From Argopecten irradians (Eukaryota > Mollusca > Bivalvia > Pectinida > Pectinidae), in contig NC_091144.1 of the NCBI RefSeq assembly GCF_041381155.1, positions 20,283,544 through 20,347,543 on the forward strand: a stretch of DNA of 64,000 nucleotides. The letters run 5' to 3'. Within the stretch, counting starts at the first letter, position 1; every line of letters starts with the position of its first letter. A program made the translations under genes and the position numbers. The notes under the pieces were generated by a model. The model saw only the letters and a program-made list of their open reading frames with translations, was not told the origin of the DNA and ran no database searches. Positions 37,101 through 50,400 of the stretch are shown here, in pieces.

Positions 37101-40100
37101 GGACGTGTGTTACTATGGCTACCATCATTATATTTTTCTGTTTACAGTTACCAAGGCGGACGTGTGTTAAAATGGCTACCATTATTATATTTGTCTGTTT
37201 ACAGTTACCAAGGCGGACGTGTGTTAAAATGGCTACCATTATTATATTTCTCTGTTTACAGTAATAAAGGTGGACGTGTGTTACTATGGCTACCATCATT
37301 ATATTTCTCTAGTTGGTTTATAGCAACCAAGGCGGACTTGTGTTGCTATGGCTACCATTATTACATTTCTCTGTTTGTTTACATTAACCAAGGCCGACGT
37401 GTGTTACTATGGCTATCATCATTATATTTCTCTATTTGTTTACAGTTACCTAGGCGGACGTGTGTTACTATGGCTACCATTATTATATTTCTCTGTTTGT
37501 TTACAGTAACCAAGGCGGACGTTTGTTACTATGGTTACTACTACAGTTATTCTATCTCCCACTACTACTGTGACACTGGTTGCTGTGGATACTACTATAG
37601 CCGGATTTGTTGTGACTAGTAAGTATTTCATTCAAAACAACTACTGTTAATATAATCATCTGATCATTGAATACTTTATCGAAAAATCTTTCTGATGAAA
37701 TGTATGAGTTATATTTCATGTTTTGCTTGAACTTTCCAGATTAGAAAGAAATAACTATCATGGTCGGAGACCCACCATTCTGCTGTTTACGTTTGTGATA
37801 AAGGATATAGAGCAGTGTATCGTGGGTTTTCGACGATGTTCAACCACTAAAATGATATTTTCTATAGAGACTAGAATATATCAAAATACTTACAGAGGTT
37901 AGACTACGATTAGTATATGTGTACTATGAAGATATCTGTGTCACCATAATATGGTTGTTATCATGTCGGGGGCTTATCTCTTTTTGTAAGAAATCATTGT
38001 TAGATGGTAGAATCACATAATTATCATCTGTCTTATTAGAGCACGTACAGCTAATTAAAATGATTTTCTCTCTTTTCTTTTCAGTACGAATACCGGGCAG
38101 ATCGTAGGATATGTTTTCGGTGGTATGCTAGTGATCGGGTTTATAGGGGTCGTCGTGTTTTTATGTTTGATAAAAAAGAATCAACGTCGGGGAACTGTGA
38201 TCCGTCCTAGTCCTACCAATACCAACACAGTCCATGTGGGTACGTATAGTAATGTTCACACAACACAGTCCATGTGGGTACGTATAGTAATGTTCACACA
38301 ACACAGTCCATGTGGGTACGTATAGTAATGTTCACACAACACAGTCCATGTGGGTACGTATAGTAATGTTCACACAACACAGTCCATGTGGGTACGTATA
38401 GTAATGTTCACACAACACAGTCCATGTGGGTACGTATAGTAATGTTCACACAACACAGTCCATGTGGGTACGTATAGTAATGTTCACACAACACAGTCCA
38501 TGTGGGTACGTATGGTAATGTTCACACAACACAGTCCATGTGGGTACGTATAGTAATGTTCACACAACACAGTCCATGTGGGTACGTATAGTAATGTTCA
38601 CACAACACAGTCCATGTGGGTACGTATAGTAATGTTCACACAACACAGTCCATGTGGGTACGTATAGTAATGTTCACACAACACAGTCCATGTGGGTACG
38701 TATAGTAATGTTCACACAACACATGGTCCATGTGGTACGTATAGTAATGTTCACACAACACAGTCCATGTGGGTACGTATAGTAATGTTCACACAACACA
38801 GTCCATGTGGGTACGTATAGTAATGTTCACACAACACAGTCCATGTGGGTACGTATAGTAATGTTCACACAACACAGTCCATGTGGGTACGTATAGTAAT
38901 GTTCACACAACACAGTCCATGTGGGTATACGTACGTATAGTAATGTTCACACAACACAGTCCATGTGGGTACGTATAGTTATGTTCTCACAACACAGTCC
39001 ATGTGGGTACGTATAGTAATGTTCACACAACACAGTCCATGTGGGTACGTACAGTAATGTTCACACAACACAGTCCATGTGGGTACGTATAGTAATGTTC
39101 ACACAACACAGTCCATGTGGGTACGTATAGTAATGTTCACACAACACAGTCCATGTGGGTACGTATAGTAATGTTCACACAACACAGTCCATGTGGGTAC
39201 GTATAGTAATGTTCACACAACACAGTCCATGTGGGTACGTATAGTAATGTTCACACAACACAGTCCATGTGGGTACGTATAGTAATGTTCACACAACACA
39301 GTCCATGTGGGTACGTATAGTAATGTTCACACAACACAGTCCATGTGGGTACGTATAGTAATGTTCACACAACACAGTCCATGTGGGTACGTATAGTAAT
39401 GTTCACACAACACAGTCCATGTGGGTACGTATAGTAATGTTCACACAACACAGTCCATGTGGGTACGTATAGTAATGTTCACACAACACAGTCCATGTGG
39501 GTACGTATAGTAATGTTCACACAACACAGTCCATGTGGGTACGTATAGTAATGTTCACACAACACAGTCCATGTGGGTACGTATAGTAATGTTCACACAA
39601 CACAGTCCATGTGGGTACGTATAGTAATGTTCACACAACACAGTCCATGTGGGTACGTATAGTAATGTTCACACAACACAGTCCATGTGGGTACGTATAG
39701 TAATGTTCACACAACACAGTCCATGTGGGTACGTACAGTAATGTTCACACAACACAGTCCATGTGGGTACGTATAGTAATGTTCACACAACACAGTCCAT
39801 GTGGGTACGTATAGTAATGTTCACACAACACAGTCCATGTGGGTACGTATAGTAATGTTCACACAACACAGTCCATGTGGGTACGTACAGTAATGTTCAC
39901 ACAACACAGTCCATGTGGGTACGTATAGTAATGTTCACACAACACAGTCCAATGTGGGTACGTACAGTAATGTTCACACAACACAGTCCATGTGGGTACG
40001 TACAGTAATGTTCACACAACACAGTCCATGTGGGTACGTATAGTAATGTTCACACAACACAGTCCATGTGGGTACGTATAGTAATGTTCACACAACACAG

Positions 40101-43039
40101 TCCATGTGGGTACGTACAGTAATGTTCACACAACACAGTCCATGTGGGTACGTATAGTAATGTTCACACAACACAGTCCATGTGGGTACGTATAGTAATG
40201 TTCACACACAACACAGTCCATGTGGGGTACGTATAGTAATGTTCACACAACACAGTCCATGTGGGTACGTACAGTAATGTTCACACAACACAGTCCATGT
40301 GGGTACGTATAGTAATGTTCACACAACACAGTCCATGTGGGTACGTATAGTAATGTTCACACAACACAGTCCATGTGGGTACGTATAGTAATGTTCACAC
40401 AACACAGTCCATGTGGGTACGTACAGTAATGTTCACACAACACAGTCCATGTGGGTACGTACATAGTAATGTTCACACAACACAGTCCATGTGGGTACGT
40501 ATAGTAATGTTCACACAACACAGTCCATGTGGGTACGTATAGTAATGTTCACACAACACAGTCCATGTGGGTACGTACAGTAATGTTCACACAACACAGT
40601 CCATGTGGGTACGTACAGTAATGTTCACACAACACAGTCCATGTGGGTACGTATAGTAATGTTCACACAACACAGTCCATGTGGGTACGTACAGTAATGT
40701 TCACACAACACAGTCCATGTGGGTACGTATAGTAATGTTCACACAACACAGTCCATGTGGGTACGTATAGTAATGTTCACACAACACAGTCCATGTGGGT
40801 ACGTATAGTAATGTTCACACAACACAGTCCATGTGGGTACGTACAGTAATGTTCACACAACACAGTCCATGTGGGTACGTATAGTAATGTTCACACAACA
40901 CAGTCCATGTGGGTACGTATAGTAATGTTCACACAACACAGTCCATGTGGGTACGTACAGTAATGTTCACACAACACAGTCCATGTGGGTACGTACAGTA
41001 ATGTTCACACAACACAGTCCATGTGGGTACGTATAGTAATGTTCACACAACACAGTCCATGTGGGTACGTATAGTAATGTTCACACAACACAGTCCATGT
41101 GGGTACGTATAGTAATGTTCACACAACACAGTCCATGTGGGTACGTACAGTAATGTTCACACAACACAGTCCATGTGGGTACGTACAGTAATGTTCACAC
41201 AACACAGTCCATGTGGGTACGTATAGTAATGTTCACACAACACAGTCCATGTGGGTACGTATAGTAATGTTCACACAACACAGTCCATGTGGGTACGTAT
41301 AGTAATGTTCACACAACACAGTCCATGTGGGTACGTAAGTAATGTTCACACAACACAGTCCATGTGGGTACGTATAGTAATGTTCACACAACACAGTCCA
41401 TGTGGGTACGTATAGTAATGTTCACACAACACAGTCCATGTGGGTACGTATAGTAATGTTCACACAACACAGTCCATGTAGGTACGTATAGTAATGTTCA
41501 CACAACACAGTCCATGTGGGTACGTATAGTAATGTTCACACAACACAGTCCATGTGGGTACGTATAGTAATGTTCACACAACACAGTCCATGTGGGTACG
41601 TATAGTAATGTTCACACAACACAGTCCATGTGGGTACGTATAGTAATGTTCACACAACACAGTCCATGTGGGTACGTATAGTAATGTTCACACAACACAG
41701 TCCATGTGGGTACGTATAGTAATGTTCACACAACACAGTCCATGTGGGTACGTATAGTAATGTTCACACAACACAGTCCATGTGGGTACGTATAGTAATG
41801 TTCACACAACACACAAACACAGTCCATGTGGGTACGTATAGTAATGTTCACACAACACAGTCCATGTGGGTACGTACAGTAATGTTCACACAACACAGTC
41901 CATGTGGGTACGTACAGTAATGTTCACACAACACAGTCCATGTGGGTACGTATAGTAATGTTCACACAACACAGTCCATGTGGGTACGTATAGTAATGTT
42001 CACACAACACAGTCCATGTGGGTACGTATAGTAATGTTCACATCGTGTATACACAACACAAGTCCATGTGGGTACGTATAGTAATGTTCACACAACACAG
42101 TCCATGTGGGTACGTATAGTAATGTTCACACAACACAGTCCATGTGGGTACGTATAGTAATGTTCACACAACACAGTCCATGTGGGTACGTATAGTAATG
42201 TTCACACAACACAGTCCATGTGGGTACGTATAGTAATGTTCACACAACACAGTCCATGTGGGTACGTATAGTAATGTTCACACAACACAGTCCATGTGGG
42301 TACGTATAGTAATGTTCACACAACACAGTCCATGTGGGTACGTATAGTAATGTTCACATGTTTTTTCCTAAATCATTGGCCGTAGTGCCCGAGAAGAATC
42401 GTCATGGCTTAGTGATGTCGTTATTAGACGTTCCATTTTCATTAGAACAAGTTTGATTGTAACAAAGGTACGTGATCTTTTGTTAGAGCAACAATAGTAA
42501 TAAAGACGTGACTAGGCGGAAATAACCCCCCAACATACATGTAATACCGAAAAAGTTCAAATCAATACTATATTAATAAGAATAGAATACGAGGACTTCG
42601 TATGTGAGACAATCATTTATGTTTTTTTTCCATAGGAAAATGTTTCAGATATGTTAAATTCACTGTATAAATCAAATTGGTGACCACTTCACCAGGCTGA
42701 TTTTCCGTCTGAAGGCTTTTTGGCGTATTCAGAAATGATACAATAATACAATCCGGTATAATATCTAACGGTTATGGTGGGACTGTATAGAGACTTTGTC
42801 TAATTGAAGTACAGAACTATCCACGTCTTTGAATATAATATTATCAATTTTATTTTTCAGCTACAGTTAACCAGATGCAGCCTCCACCGTATGGTCAACC
42901 GCAACCGTACGGTCAACCTTATGGTCAACCACAATCTTACGCACTTCCACTTAGTAACCCAGCATATCCTCCGCCACAATCTGACCTCCCCCCTCCTCCA
43001 GCTTACACCGCCCCGTCACACCCACCGCCTTCTTACTAG
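34138..43039 (+). CDS. CYYR1-like membrane protein, gene B, with arrayed splice sites
   Basis: Coding exons 34138-34192, 37507-37618, 38085-38239 and 42861-43039, phases 1-2-1, give 166 residues. The leader is MATQIWWLLLAIIFDIFS. The Cys region is C-x14-C-x3-CC-x7-CC and Tyr-rich (CYYGYYYSYS, CCGYYYSRICC). The helix is about residues 62-85 and is followed by KKNQRRG. The tail has YGQP repeats, PPPYGQ and a Pro-rich end, PSHPPPSY. This fits the CYYR1/Shisa-like group; the cellular role is not shown here. The exon 3 donor (GTGG|GTACGTATAG) is the first of ~108 copies in the 38-bp array. The exon 2 acceptor is the last of ~14 copies of an acceptor-bearing repeat. An AATAAA near 43609 could end the 3' UTR; 43620-44380 holds nothing I recognise. 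Confidence 0.87.
35390..36700 (-). pseudogene. Degraded 3' part of an RLE-type LINE ORF
   Basis: Minus-strand peptides, in several frames, match the C-terminal part of non-LTR retrotransposons with a restriction-like endonuclease (R2-like group). In order: GAWTRWNTE, YDVLPTPANFHILDLAETPD, ALHHNQVLKELADVLEKE, NLRPDMVLW with a basic/IIK..FPWEE stretch (the PD...E endonuclease core) and an RKAVQRIAKAAVERSSCWVW tail. No reverse transcriptase region is present, so this is a 5'-truncated, decayed copy. It lies in intron 1 of gene B, between the isolated first copy of the exon 2 acceptor repeat (35295-35365) and the rest of that array, and is itself split by a MITE. Confidence 0.65.
35960..36262. 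mobile_element. MITE with ~70-bp inverted ends, inside the LINE remnant
   Basis: Left end (AGGGGTTCCTATCACTTACG..CCCCTGGACGATCTCATAGT) and right end (reading back as AGAGGTTCCGATCACTTATG..CCCTGGACAATCTCATAGT) are inverted copies of each other. The core has 'gaccaatcacagaata' and 'gtaccgttata', as at 11480-11580. Its outer ~40 bp is the ancestral unit of the 10.3-11.45 kb minisatellite. Confidence 0.8.
36714..37506 (+). repeat. Tandem array of the gene B exon 2 acceptor and 5' exon
   Basis: About 13 contiguous units of 58-63 bp, plus one isolated unit at 35295-35365. Each has a pyrimidine-rich 'ctgtttgtttacag', then TAACCAAGGCGGACGTGTGT and 'tatggctacc'. The real exon 2 begins at 37507 with the same acceptor and TAACCAAGGCGGACG. 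Units read as TKADVCYYGYHYYI-like peptides, so some carry usable coding sequence. Others differ in length by non-multiples of three. Confidence 0.92.
38229..42359 (+). repeat. 38-bp satellite of the gene B exon 3 donor (~108 units)
   Basis: The unit reads CAGTCCATGTGG|GTACGTATAG, then TAATGTTCACACAACA; period 38 bp over 4.1 kb with very few variants (mainly GTACGTATAG vs GTACGTACAG, and scattered small indels). The first unit overlaps the last 11 codon bases of exon 3 and its donor. Read-through from exon 3 meets a stop within three units. It fills almost all of intron 3. Confidence 0.97.
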
Positions 43040-44385
43040 AGCGTCAACAGAGCCTCACATTCTAAAGAAGAGGGAATTAAACTGATGGCTAAGACATTTA
43101 ACATTTGACAGCGTCTGATAGGAAATTATTAATGAGATTGACATCCGTGGATTCATCGTCGATGCTTGCTGGACAGAGGACATCATCTGAAAGAGAATTC
43201 TCATCGATCGACACTCAAAAGCACAAATCATCTCTCAAGAAAAGAAAGACAAAATATTGGTAAAAACATTCACGTGTAGAACGTCCGTTTACGTAGCGCA
43301 CATTTAGACATTGAAACATTGGGACATTCGTAAATGAAATAGTTTGACGAGAGAAATTATGACGATTTTTATTTTTATGATAGAAAAAGCTTCTGGCCTA
43401 AGGAGAGTGATATGACAGACCGATTGACACTGCCAGACACGTTGGTTAGACAATTAAACTATCATATCCATGGTTTGGAATTACAAGCAGTTAGGTAAAA
43501 TTCCATGGCAACCCATCACCTTCCCGAACTGCCGTTGGCTTGCCTACTATCATACGCACAAGTTGTTTTTATTTTGTTGTATACTTTGTTACCATGTTAA
43601 TTCATTTGTCAATAAACAGTATTTTTTAATGTTGTATTTTACATTTGATTTATTGAAGCCACGTTTACACCGGATTGTAAAATCTGGACGGAAGTACAGT
43701 GCGATATACCGTTTTCATGGGGAGATAGGAAGTGTTGTTTTTGTCATGTGACCGTGAAATAATTAAGGCATAACTACAACTTAACCCGGAAAGTAAAACA
43801 ATTTTTTCTTTTCTCAAATATGTTTATAAGTCATTAGAAGTCAACTGTTAGTAAAACTTTTTTTATCCAAATATAGAAAATACGGATCAATCTCTGGTCA
43901 ATTCTATGTCAATATTGGGAAAATCTAGGTCAAACAGCTACATGTATTAAGAAAGATAATTGAGTAACAATAATACCGAAAATCATCCTCCACTCTTTAG
44001 GGAATACTCACATGCAGCATCCACAAAGTATATTCAAAAACACTGAACATAGCTGATTTCATATCGCAATGCCAAAATAAGCATTTACTATTGATAAAAT
44101 ATTATACTCCGTAAAACTTCCCCATAGTATTCATGTTGCCGAACCTGTTGGAGATATGCTTAAGGGAGACAAATAATGTCTGATGTTACTGTGTAAAGAA
44201 GGATGATAAAGGATATATATATATATACAAAATATATGGGGGATAACACTCTGGAGATCATTGTTAATTCTATGTGGAGCTTTCAGCAGACACTGGATTC
44301 GTTATTGTATTATACATTCTAACACAATAGATGATAATTCGTAATATTCTGATTCAAAATTATGTAAAAACCCAAACAAATAATG

Positions 44386-44475
44386 TAGCGGGATTAGACT
44401 GGTTCGTAAATCGGTGATCAATTTGGTAGAATACACGGCTAGTGTTCGAGGTCCCAGGCTCGAAATCCAATCTGG
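44386..44475 (+). mobile_element. tRNA-like / SINE-related fragment
   Basis: Starts GTAGCGGGATTAGACTGGTT and ends CTGGCCGCTAC, so the ends can pair like an acceptor stem. A B-box-like CCAGGCTCGAAATCC lies ~20 bases before the end. The A-box is weak and the sequence too long and divergent for a functional tRNA. 44480-45640 shows nothing else. Confidence 0.5.
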
Positions 44476-45659
44476 CCGCTACATTTTCTACTCCCCTGTT
44501 ACAATAAAAATTATAGAACATTTAATTAAGAACGGATAAATTACAACTTGTTGGATTCTAGAAGGTACGTTTGGATTGACAGCAAACAACACAAGCTTGG
44601 CCATAGGCGTTGAAATATATACTCTTATTGATAAGAAATCGGATTCACGAACTACGTCACTCTTCTACCAACGTCGCTGAGTTCAAGTGTAATAAACCTC
44701 TTGTCACCCAAAACCATGCGATAGAATATACCTTTCGATACAATGGTAAACAATAAAATAAAAAGGTTAAACGATTGGTGGCCGTACTGATTTACTATCA
44801 CTTTAACTTTTAAATAGGTGTCTTTTACCGCGAACATCGGGCCATGTGTGTTGATATCAAACCGTGTCATAGACGGAACTATGTCTATATCTTTTTATAA
44901 TACTTTATAGGCCCGTAAATAAGACTTACGCAGTTTCTTTCTTTCGCTGTTTATTCTCCAAGAACTTCAATTTTCCCCCATCATCGCTGTTTGTCACATT
45001 TTTTAAATTGTGTCGATCGACAATAAATATAAGGTAAAAATATACAAATACAATGTAATTAATGTTAATAATACGAATTGAAGCCAATATTAAGATATCG
45101 GTGAACCATGGGCTACATTTGTATGATATAAATAGTGATCATATATATTTTAATGAGAATCCATACAGGTCACAGCATGTATCTCTCCTAGTAAACAAAA
45201 CAATATAAATTATTCATCGGTCAGATTTAAAATGCTAGCACTGCTTGTATTACATTTGTAATATACAATGTATACAATCTCAAAATATCGATTTATATCT
45301 AACTGTTTAAACCTGATTCAATCGTGAAGTAGCTGGTATTTAAAATGCTAGCACTAAGTCATAAACGCTGTGATTGTATATGATTTAATGTGAGTTTAAA
45401 GGTCTATGTATTGCTCGTACCCTTTTTGGTGCCCAATTCCGTCAAAATTTAGAAAACTCTTATTGAGTAATTTAATAGTTGAATTTCAAATATCATATAC
45501 ATCCTTGATAAATATATATGATGGTTGTGCATCATTGCGGCTGCTATGGAAACCATACCAAACATGAATATATTATGAAGATGCAGAAATTTCCTCAATT
45601 TTGGTATTTAGTTTCTCATCCAGAAACCATAGTACGGAAGCCGTCTGGCGCCACACTAA

Positions 45660-46357
45660 AAAATATATTTATTGTGTTCCCTCACAATAACATTGTGAGG
45701 CCACACAATACTATTGTGTTACCTCACAATCTTATTGTGATGCCACACAATAATTATTGTGAGGAAACACAATATAATTGTGAGGGAACCCTCACAATAA
45801 TATTGTGTTCCCTCACAGTAATCATTGTGCTCCCTCACAATGATTATTGTGTGGCCTCACAATAAGATTGTGTTCCCTCACAATAATATTGTGTGGCCTC
45901 ACAATAAGATTGTGTTCCCTCACAATAATTATTGTGTGGCCTCACAATAACATTTTGTGGCCTCACAATAAGATTGTGTTCCCTCACAATAAGATTGTGT
46001 GGCCTCACAATAACATTGTGAGGCCACACAATACTATTGTGTTACCTCACAATCTTATTGTGAGGCCACACAATAATTATTGTGAGGAAACACAATATAA
46101 TTGTGAGGGAACCCTCACAATAATATTGTGTTCCCTCACAGTAATCATTGTGCTCCCTCACAATGATTATTGTGTGGCCTCACAATAAGATTGTGTTCCC
46201 TCACAATAATATTGTGTGGCCTCACAATAAGATTGTGTTCCCTCACAATAATTATTGTGTGGCCTCACAATAATTATTGTGTGGCCTCACAATAAGATTG
46301 TGTTCCCTCACAATAGTATTGTGTGGCCTCACAATGTTATTGTGAGGGAACACAATA
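45660..46357. repeat. Array of 21-bp palindromic CACAAT..ATTGTG units
   Basis: About 33 units of the form CCTCACAATAANATTGTGT with alternating GG/TC linkers, each a near-palindrome. A ~320-bp block recurs (45700-45860 and 46022-46180) as a higher-order duplication. The ends are mutual inverses (AAATATATTTATTGTGTTCC and its reverse complement). The 32-bp sequence TTGGTATTTAGTTTCTCATC..ACCATAG flanks both sides as a direct repeat. Open frames on both strands are repeat artefacts. Confidence 0.93.
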
Positions 46358-46852
46358 AATATATTTTTTGGTATTTAGTTTCTCATCCAGAAACCATAGA
46401 GCACTTCCTTGAACAAATTTTATACTTTCTTATAAAGATGTATCAGACTGTCTACATATTCTTTCTATTGTTTATTAGATAACAAAAACGGCAAAAAAAT
46501 ATTAAATTTTGGAATTCGCTTTATTTATGCATATTTTATATGTTTACCATGCAAACTAAAGCTGCACAATTAGAAAACGTTTTGAAACAGAGATATACTA
46601 AATACTACAAATACAACAACTTAATTTCTCAATTTACAAAAAAAAAAACTACATGTAGTTGGTTATACGAAACTCAGAAATGATATGCCAAATGATGCGA
46701 AAAACAATAAATATCGAAACGTTCCGGTAACTGTTACAAAGCTACTACAATAAAGATAGTGGAGACAATGGAACTGCCCATCCGTGTCAACTGCCCATCT
46801 GTCTGTAACAGCCAGTGGTTATATACAAAAATCCAACTACATGTATATTCGG

Positions 46853-46990
46853 AAGAGGGGCCGCGGCGGCCGAGTGGTTAAATGTTCCGACATATTACCA
46901 CAAACACTCCACCTCTGGGATGCGGGTTCGATTACTTTATATAGGCAAACAATAACGTGCACAAAAAATCATTTTTTATCCTTAATGAGT
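46853..46990 (+). mobile_element. tRNA-Ser/Leu-type SINE
   Basis: A-box GGCCGAGTGGTTAAATG at 46868 and B-box GGGTTCGATTAC at 46924, at tRNA-like spacing, preceded by GGGGCCGCGGC. The tail is T-rich (to ~47020). This is the only copy here with both boxes and is the reference for the 15-18.9 kb array. 46995-47416 is unannotated upstream DNA of gene C. Confidence 0.75.
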
Positions 46991-47416
46991 TCATTATTAT
47001 TGAATTATTTTTTTTTCTTCAAAACTCATATCCATATCTTGTTCTAACATGATCCAGCTCTTGATTATAATATGACAGCAAATTGTATCACGCGTGAACC
47101 TATTGTAATTTCGCAACCGATTAATATTCATTAATATACAGTGTCGAAAAAATATAAACTGTGAATAATATATTACAGATTATCACCCACATGCCATATG
47201 CACATACATACCACATCGTCGGGCTTTTTAAATATAGTGTGTGATTAAGTTCTAAATCCCCTTCACACACACATTGTATATACCTATACAGCTCTTTTCA
47301 ACGACTTGCCATTGTGAGAGTAGAGGCCAAATGACGTGTATTTACTAAAGAGATTTAGGCTAGTTCTGTGCGGAGTATCTGACAACTGTTGCCTGGTCAT
47401 TTAATCAACAATCAAA

Positions 47417-50400
47417 ATGGCGTCCCAGTCGGTGTGGCTATTGGTCACCACACTGTTTCAACTTATTTCACGTAAGTGTATTAAACTTTCTGAAAGTTAC
47501 TATCATTGAATCATGATCGATAGTTAAATTGAGAAACCATCAAGCCGAAAGTTTATGTTATATCAATATCAATGTGTCATTTGTGTGAATGATGTATGGC
47601 TACATCGTTTTTTTAGAAATTAAGAAATTATAAATTGCGGCCATTTTCATTTTAAGGTTAACTTTGTGACATTATATGATTCATAACGAGTAGTTTAAAG
47701 GACTGATCGGTTGTAATAAATCAGTTTATGTAAGGATATTATTAAAGAGAAATATCTTAGTAATATAGTACATTTACTAACATATATTTTTGTTGTTGAA
47801 AGAAAACACTAATGAAATTGAAATAAACCTCATCAAATTCACGTAAACAGTTATAATGATAAGATCATGATATCTAATTTTGGTTATATTTTGCTAATTT
47901 TTGAAGGAAAAAAATGGCGTCGCCGTTTGTAACGTCGCTTTGGATTGGCTATTGGCTGAGATAACGGCGTAATGATTTAATAGACGAAAGAGTTCCAAAA
48001 TGAATTTTCAATATTGAAGAGATCATCTTTAGTAAATTGAATAATAAGGATTAATTTGAATAGATCTATGTTATGGAGATTTAATACAAAAATTTGAAGA
48101 ACAGAGCAAGAACAGACATCCTTTATGCTCGAGGAGGAAGTACATTATAACTGAATTAAATCAGCATAAATATTTATCAACTGAGTCGGTTAGTTTTCTA
48201 ACCAGTGTTAATAGATATTCTGTGTTTTCAAAGAGCACGTCACATAAAACATGCATGTAAGGAGTAGAATTTGTTAAGTTATTGCTAAACACTAGAAAAT
48301 ATTGTACGGTTTGATAGAAACATGGCAGAAATACGCTGTTTACAGTAAATTATTTTTGGATTGAGGACCCAATACTACATGTCAGGTATTGCGTGTGTTA
48401 TGTATATATAGTGTATAATTCGCCAATGTTACAGCCATTTTATTTTTAGCCCACCATCATCAGATGGTGGGCTATTCAAATCGCCTTTCGTCCGTGGTCC
48501 GTCGTCCGTCCGTCCGTCCGTCCGTCCGTCCGTCCGTCCGTCCGTCCGTCCGTCCGTCCGTCCGTTAACAATTCTTGTTACCGCTATTTCTCAGAAAGTA
48601 CTGAAGGGATCTTTCTCAAATTTCATATGTTGGTTCCCCTAGGACCCTAGTTGTGCATATTGCATTTTGCGACTGATCGGTCAACAAGATGGCCGACAGG
48701 CGGCCATCTTGGATTTTGATAGTTAAAGTTTGTTACCGCTATTTCTCAAAAAATGCAGAAGGGATCTTTCTCAAATTTCATATGTAGGTTCCCCTAGGAC
48801 CCTAGTAGTGCATATTGCATTTCGGGACCAATCGGTCAACAAGATGGCCGACAGGCGGCCATCTTGGATTTTGATAGTTAAAGGTTGTTACCGCTATTTC
48901 TCAAAAAGTGCTGAAGGGATCTTTCTCAAATTTCATATACAGGTTCCCCCAGGACCCTAGTTGTGCATATTGCATTTTGGGACCAATCAGTCAAGAAGAT
49001 GGCCGACAGGCGGCCATCTTGGATTTTGATAGTTAAAAGTTTGTTAACGCTATTTCTCAAAAAGAACTGAAGGGATCTTTCTCAAATTTCATATGTAGGT
49101 TCACCTAGGACCCTAGTTGTGCATATTGCATTTTGGGACCGATCAGTCAACAAGATGGCCGACAGGCGGCCATCTTGGATTTTGATAGTTTAAGTTTGTT
49201 ACCGCTATTTCTCAAAAAGTACTGAAGAGATCTTTCTCAAATTTCATATATAGGTTCCCTAGGGCCCTAGTTGTGTATGTTGCATTTTGGGACCGATCAG
49301 TCAACAAGATGGCCGACAGGCGGCCATCTTGGATTTTGATAGTTTAAGTTTGTTACCGCTATTTCTCAAAAAGTACTGAAGAGATCTTTCTCAAATTTCA
49401 TATATAGGTTCCCTAGGGCCCTAGTTGTGTATGTTGCATTTTGGGACCGATCGGTGAACAAAATGGCCGACAGGCGGCCATCTTGGATTTTGATAGTTAA
49501 AGTTTGTTACCGCTATTTCTCAAAAAGTACTGAAGGGATCTTTCTCAAATTTCATATGTAGGTTCCCCTAGAACCCTAGTTGTGCATATTGCATTTTGGG
49601 ACCGATCGGTGAACAAGATGACCTACCGACGGCCATCTTGGATTTTGATAGTTAAAGTTTGTTATCGCTATTTCTCAGAAAGTACTGAAGGGATCTTTCT
49701 CAAATTCCAAGCATAGTTTCCCCTTGTACCCTAGTTGTGCATAGTACCTTTAAGGACTGCTCCATAATGCTTTTTGGGACTGATCGGTAAAAAAGATGGC
49801 CAACCAGCCGCCATCTTAGATTTCATTGTTGAAGTTTGTTACCACTTTTTCTTAGAAAGTACTATAGCGATCTGTCTCAAATTTTATATGTAGTGTGTTT
49901 GAAAAAGTTTGAAAAGCAGGGAAAAGATCCTCTTTCCATTGTCAGACATAAATCATTCTTTGGTGGGCGCCAAGATCCCTCTGGGATCTCTTGTTTATTG
50001 TATTGTGATATATATACAATTCGATATTTACGCTATGATTATGGCAATTCTGAAACGATGGTGTTTTTCTACGAGATTCTATGGAATTCTATCTTAAGTT
50101 ACTAATTATGCTCGTTTGATAAGTCGAAAGATATAAGTAAAATATAACGACTCGTTTTTCTTAAACATTAAACTTAATTTCTCACATCGCCATAATATAA
50201 ATCTATTAATCTAGAAGAATGGATAATCAGTTGTTGTGCGATAGGAACATACGATTGGTTAGTTTATTAAGTTCAAAGTCCCATTAACAGTTAGGGTCAT
50301 TTAAGGCCATCATACTCTGTATGAATTCTGTTGGGTGTGTGGATACGACTGTATGTTTTGGGAGACTGCGGTATATTCGCGGTATGTGTTTTAAACAAAT

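Noticed and set aside
38229-42359. CRISPR-like regular repeats
   Set aside because: Units are directly adjacent with no unique spacers, and the context is a eukaryotic intron.
44386-44475. A functional tRNA gene
   Set aside because: Ends can pair and a B-box-like word is present, but the A-box and arm geometry do not fit.
45518-46482. Repetitive frames on both strands (PHNTIVLPHN and similar)
   Set aside because: Products of the 21-bp palindromic array, which is open in many frames because the unit is a multiple of three.
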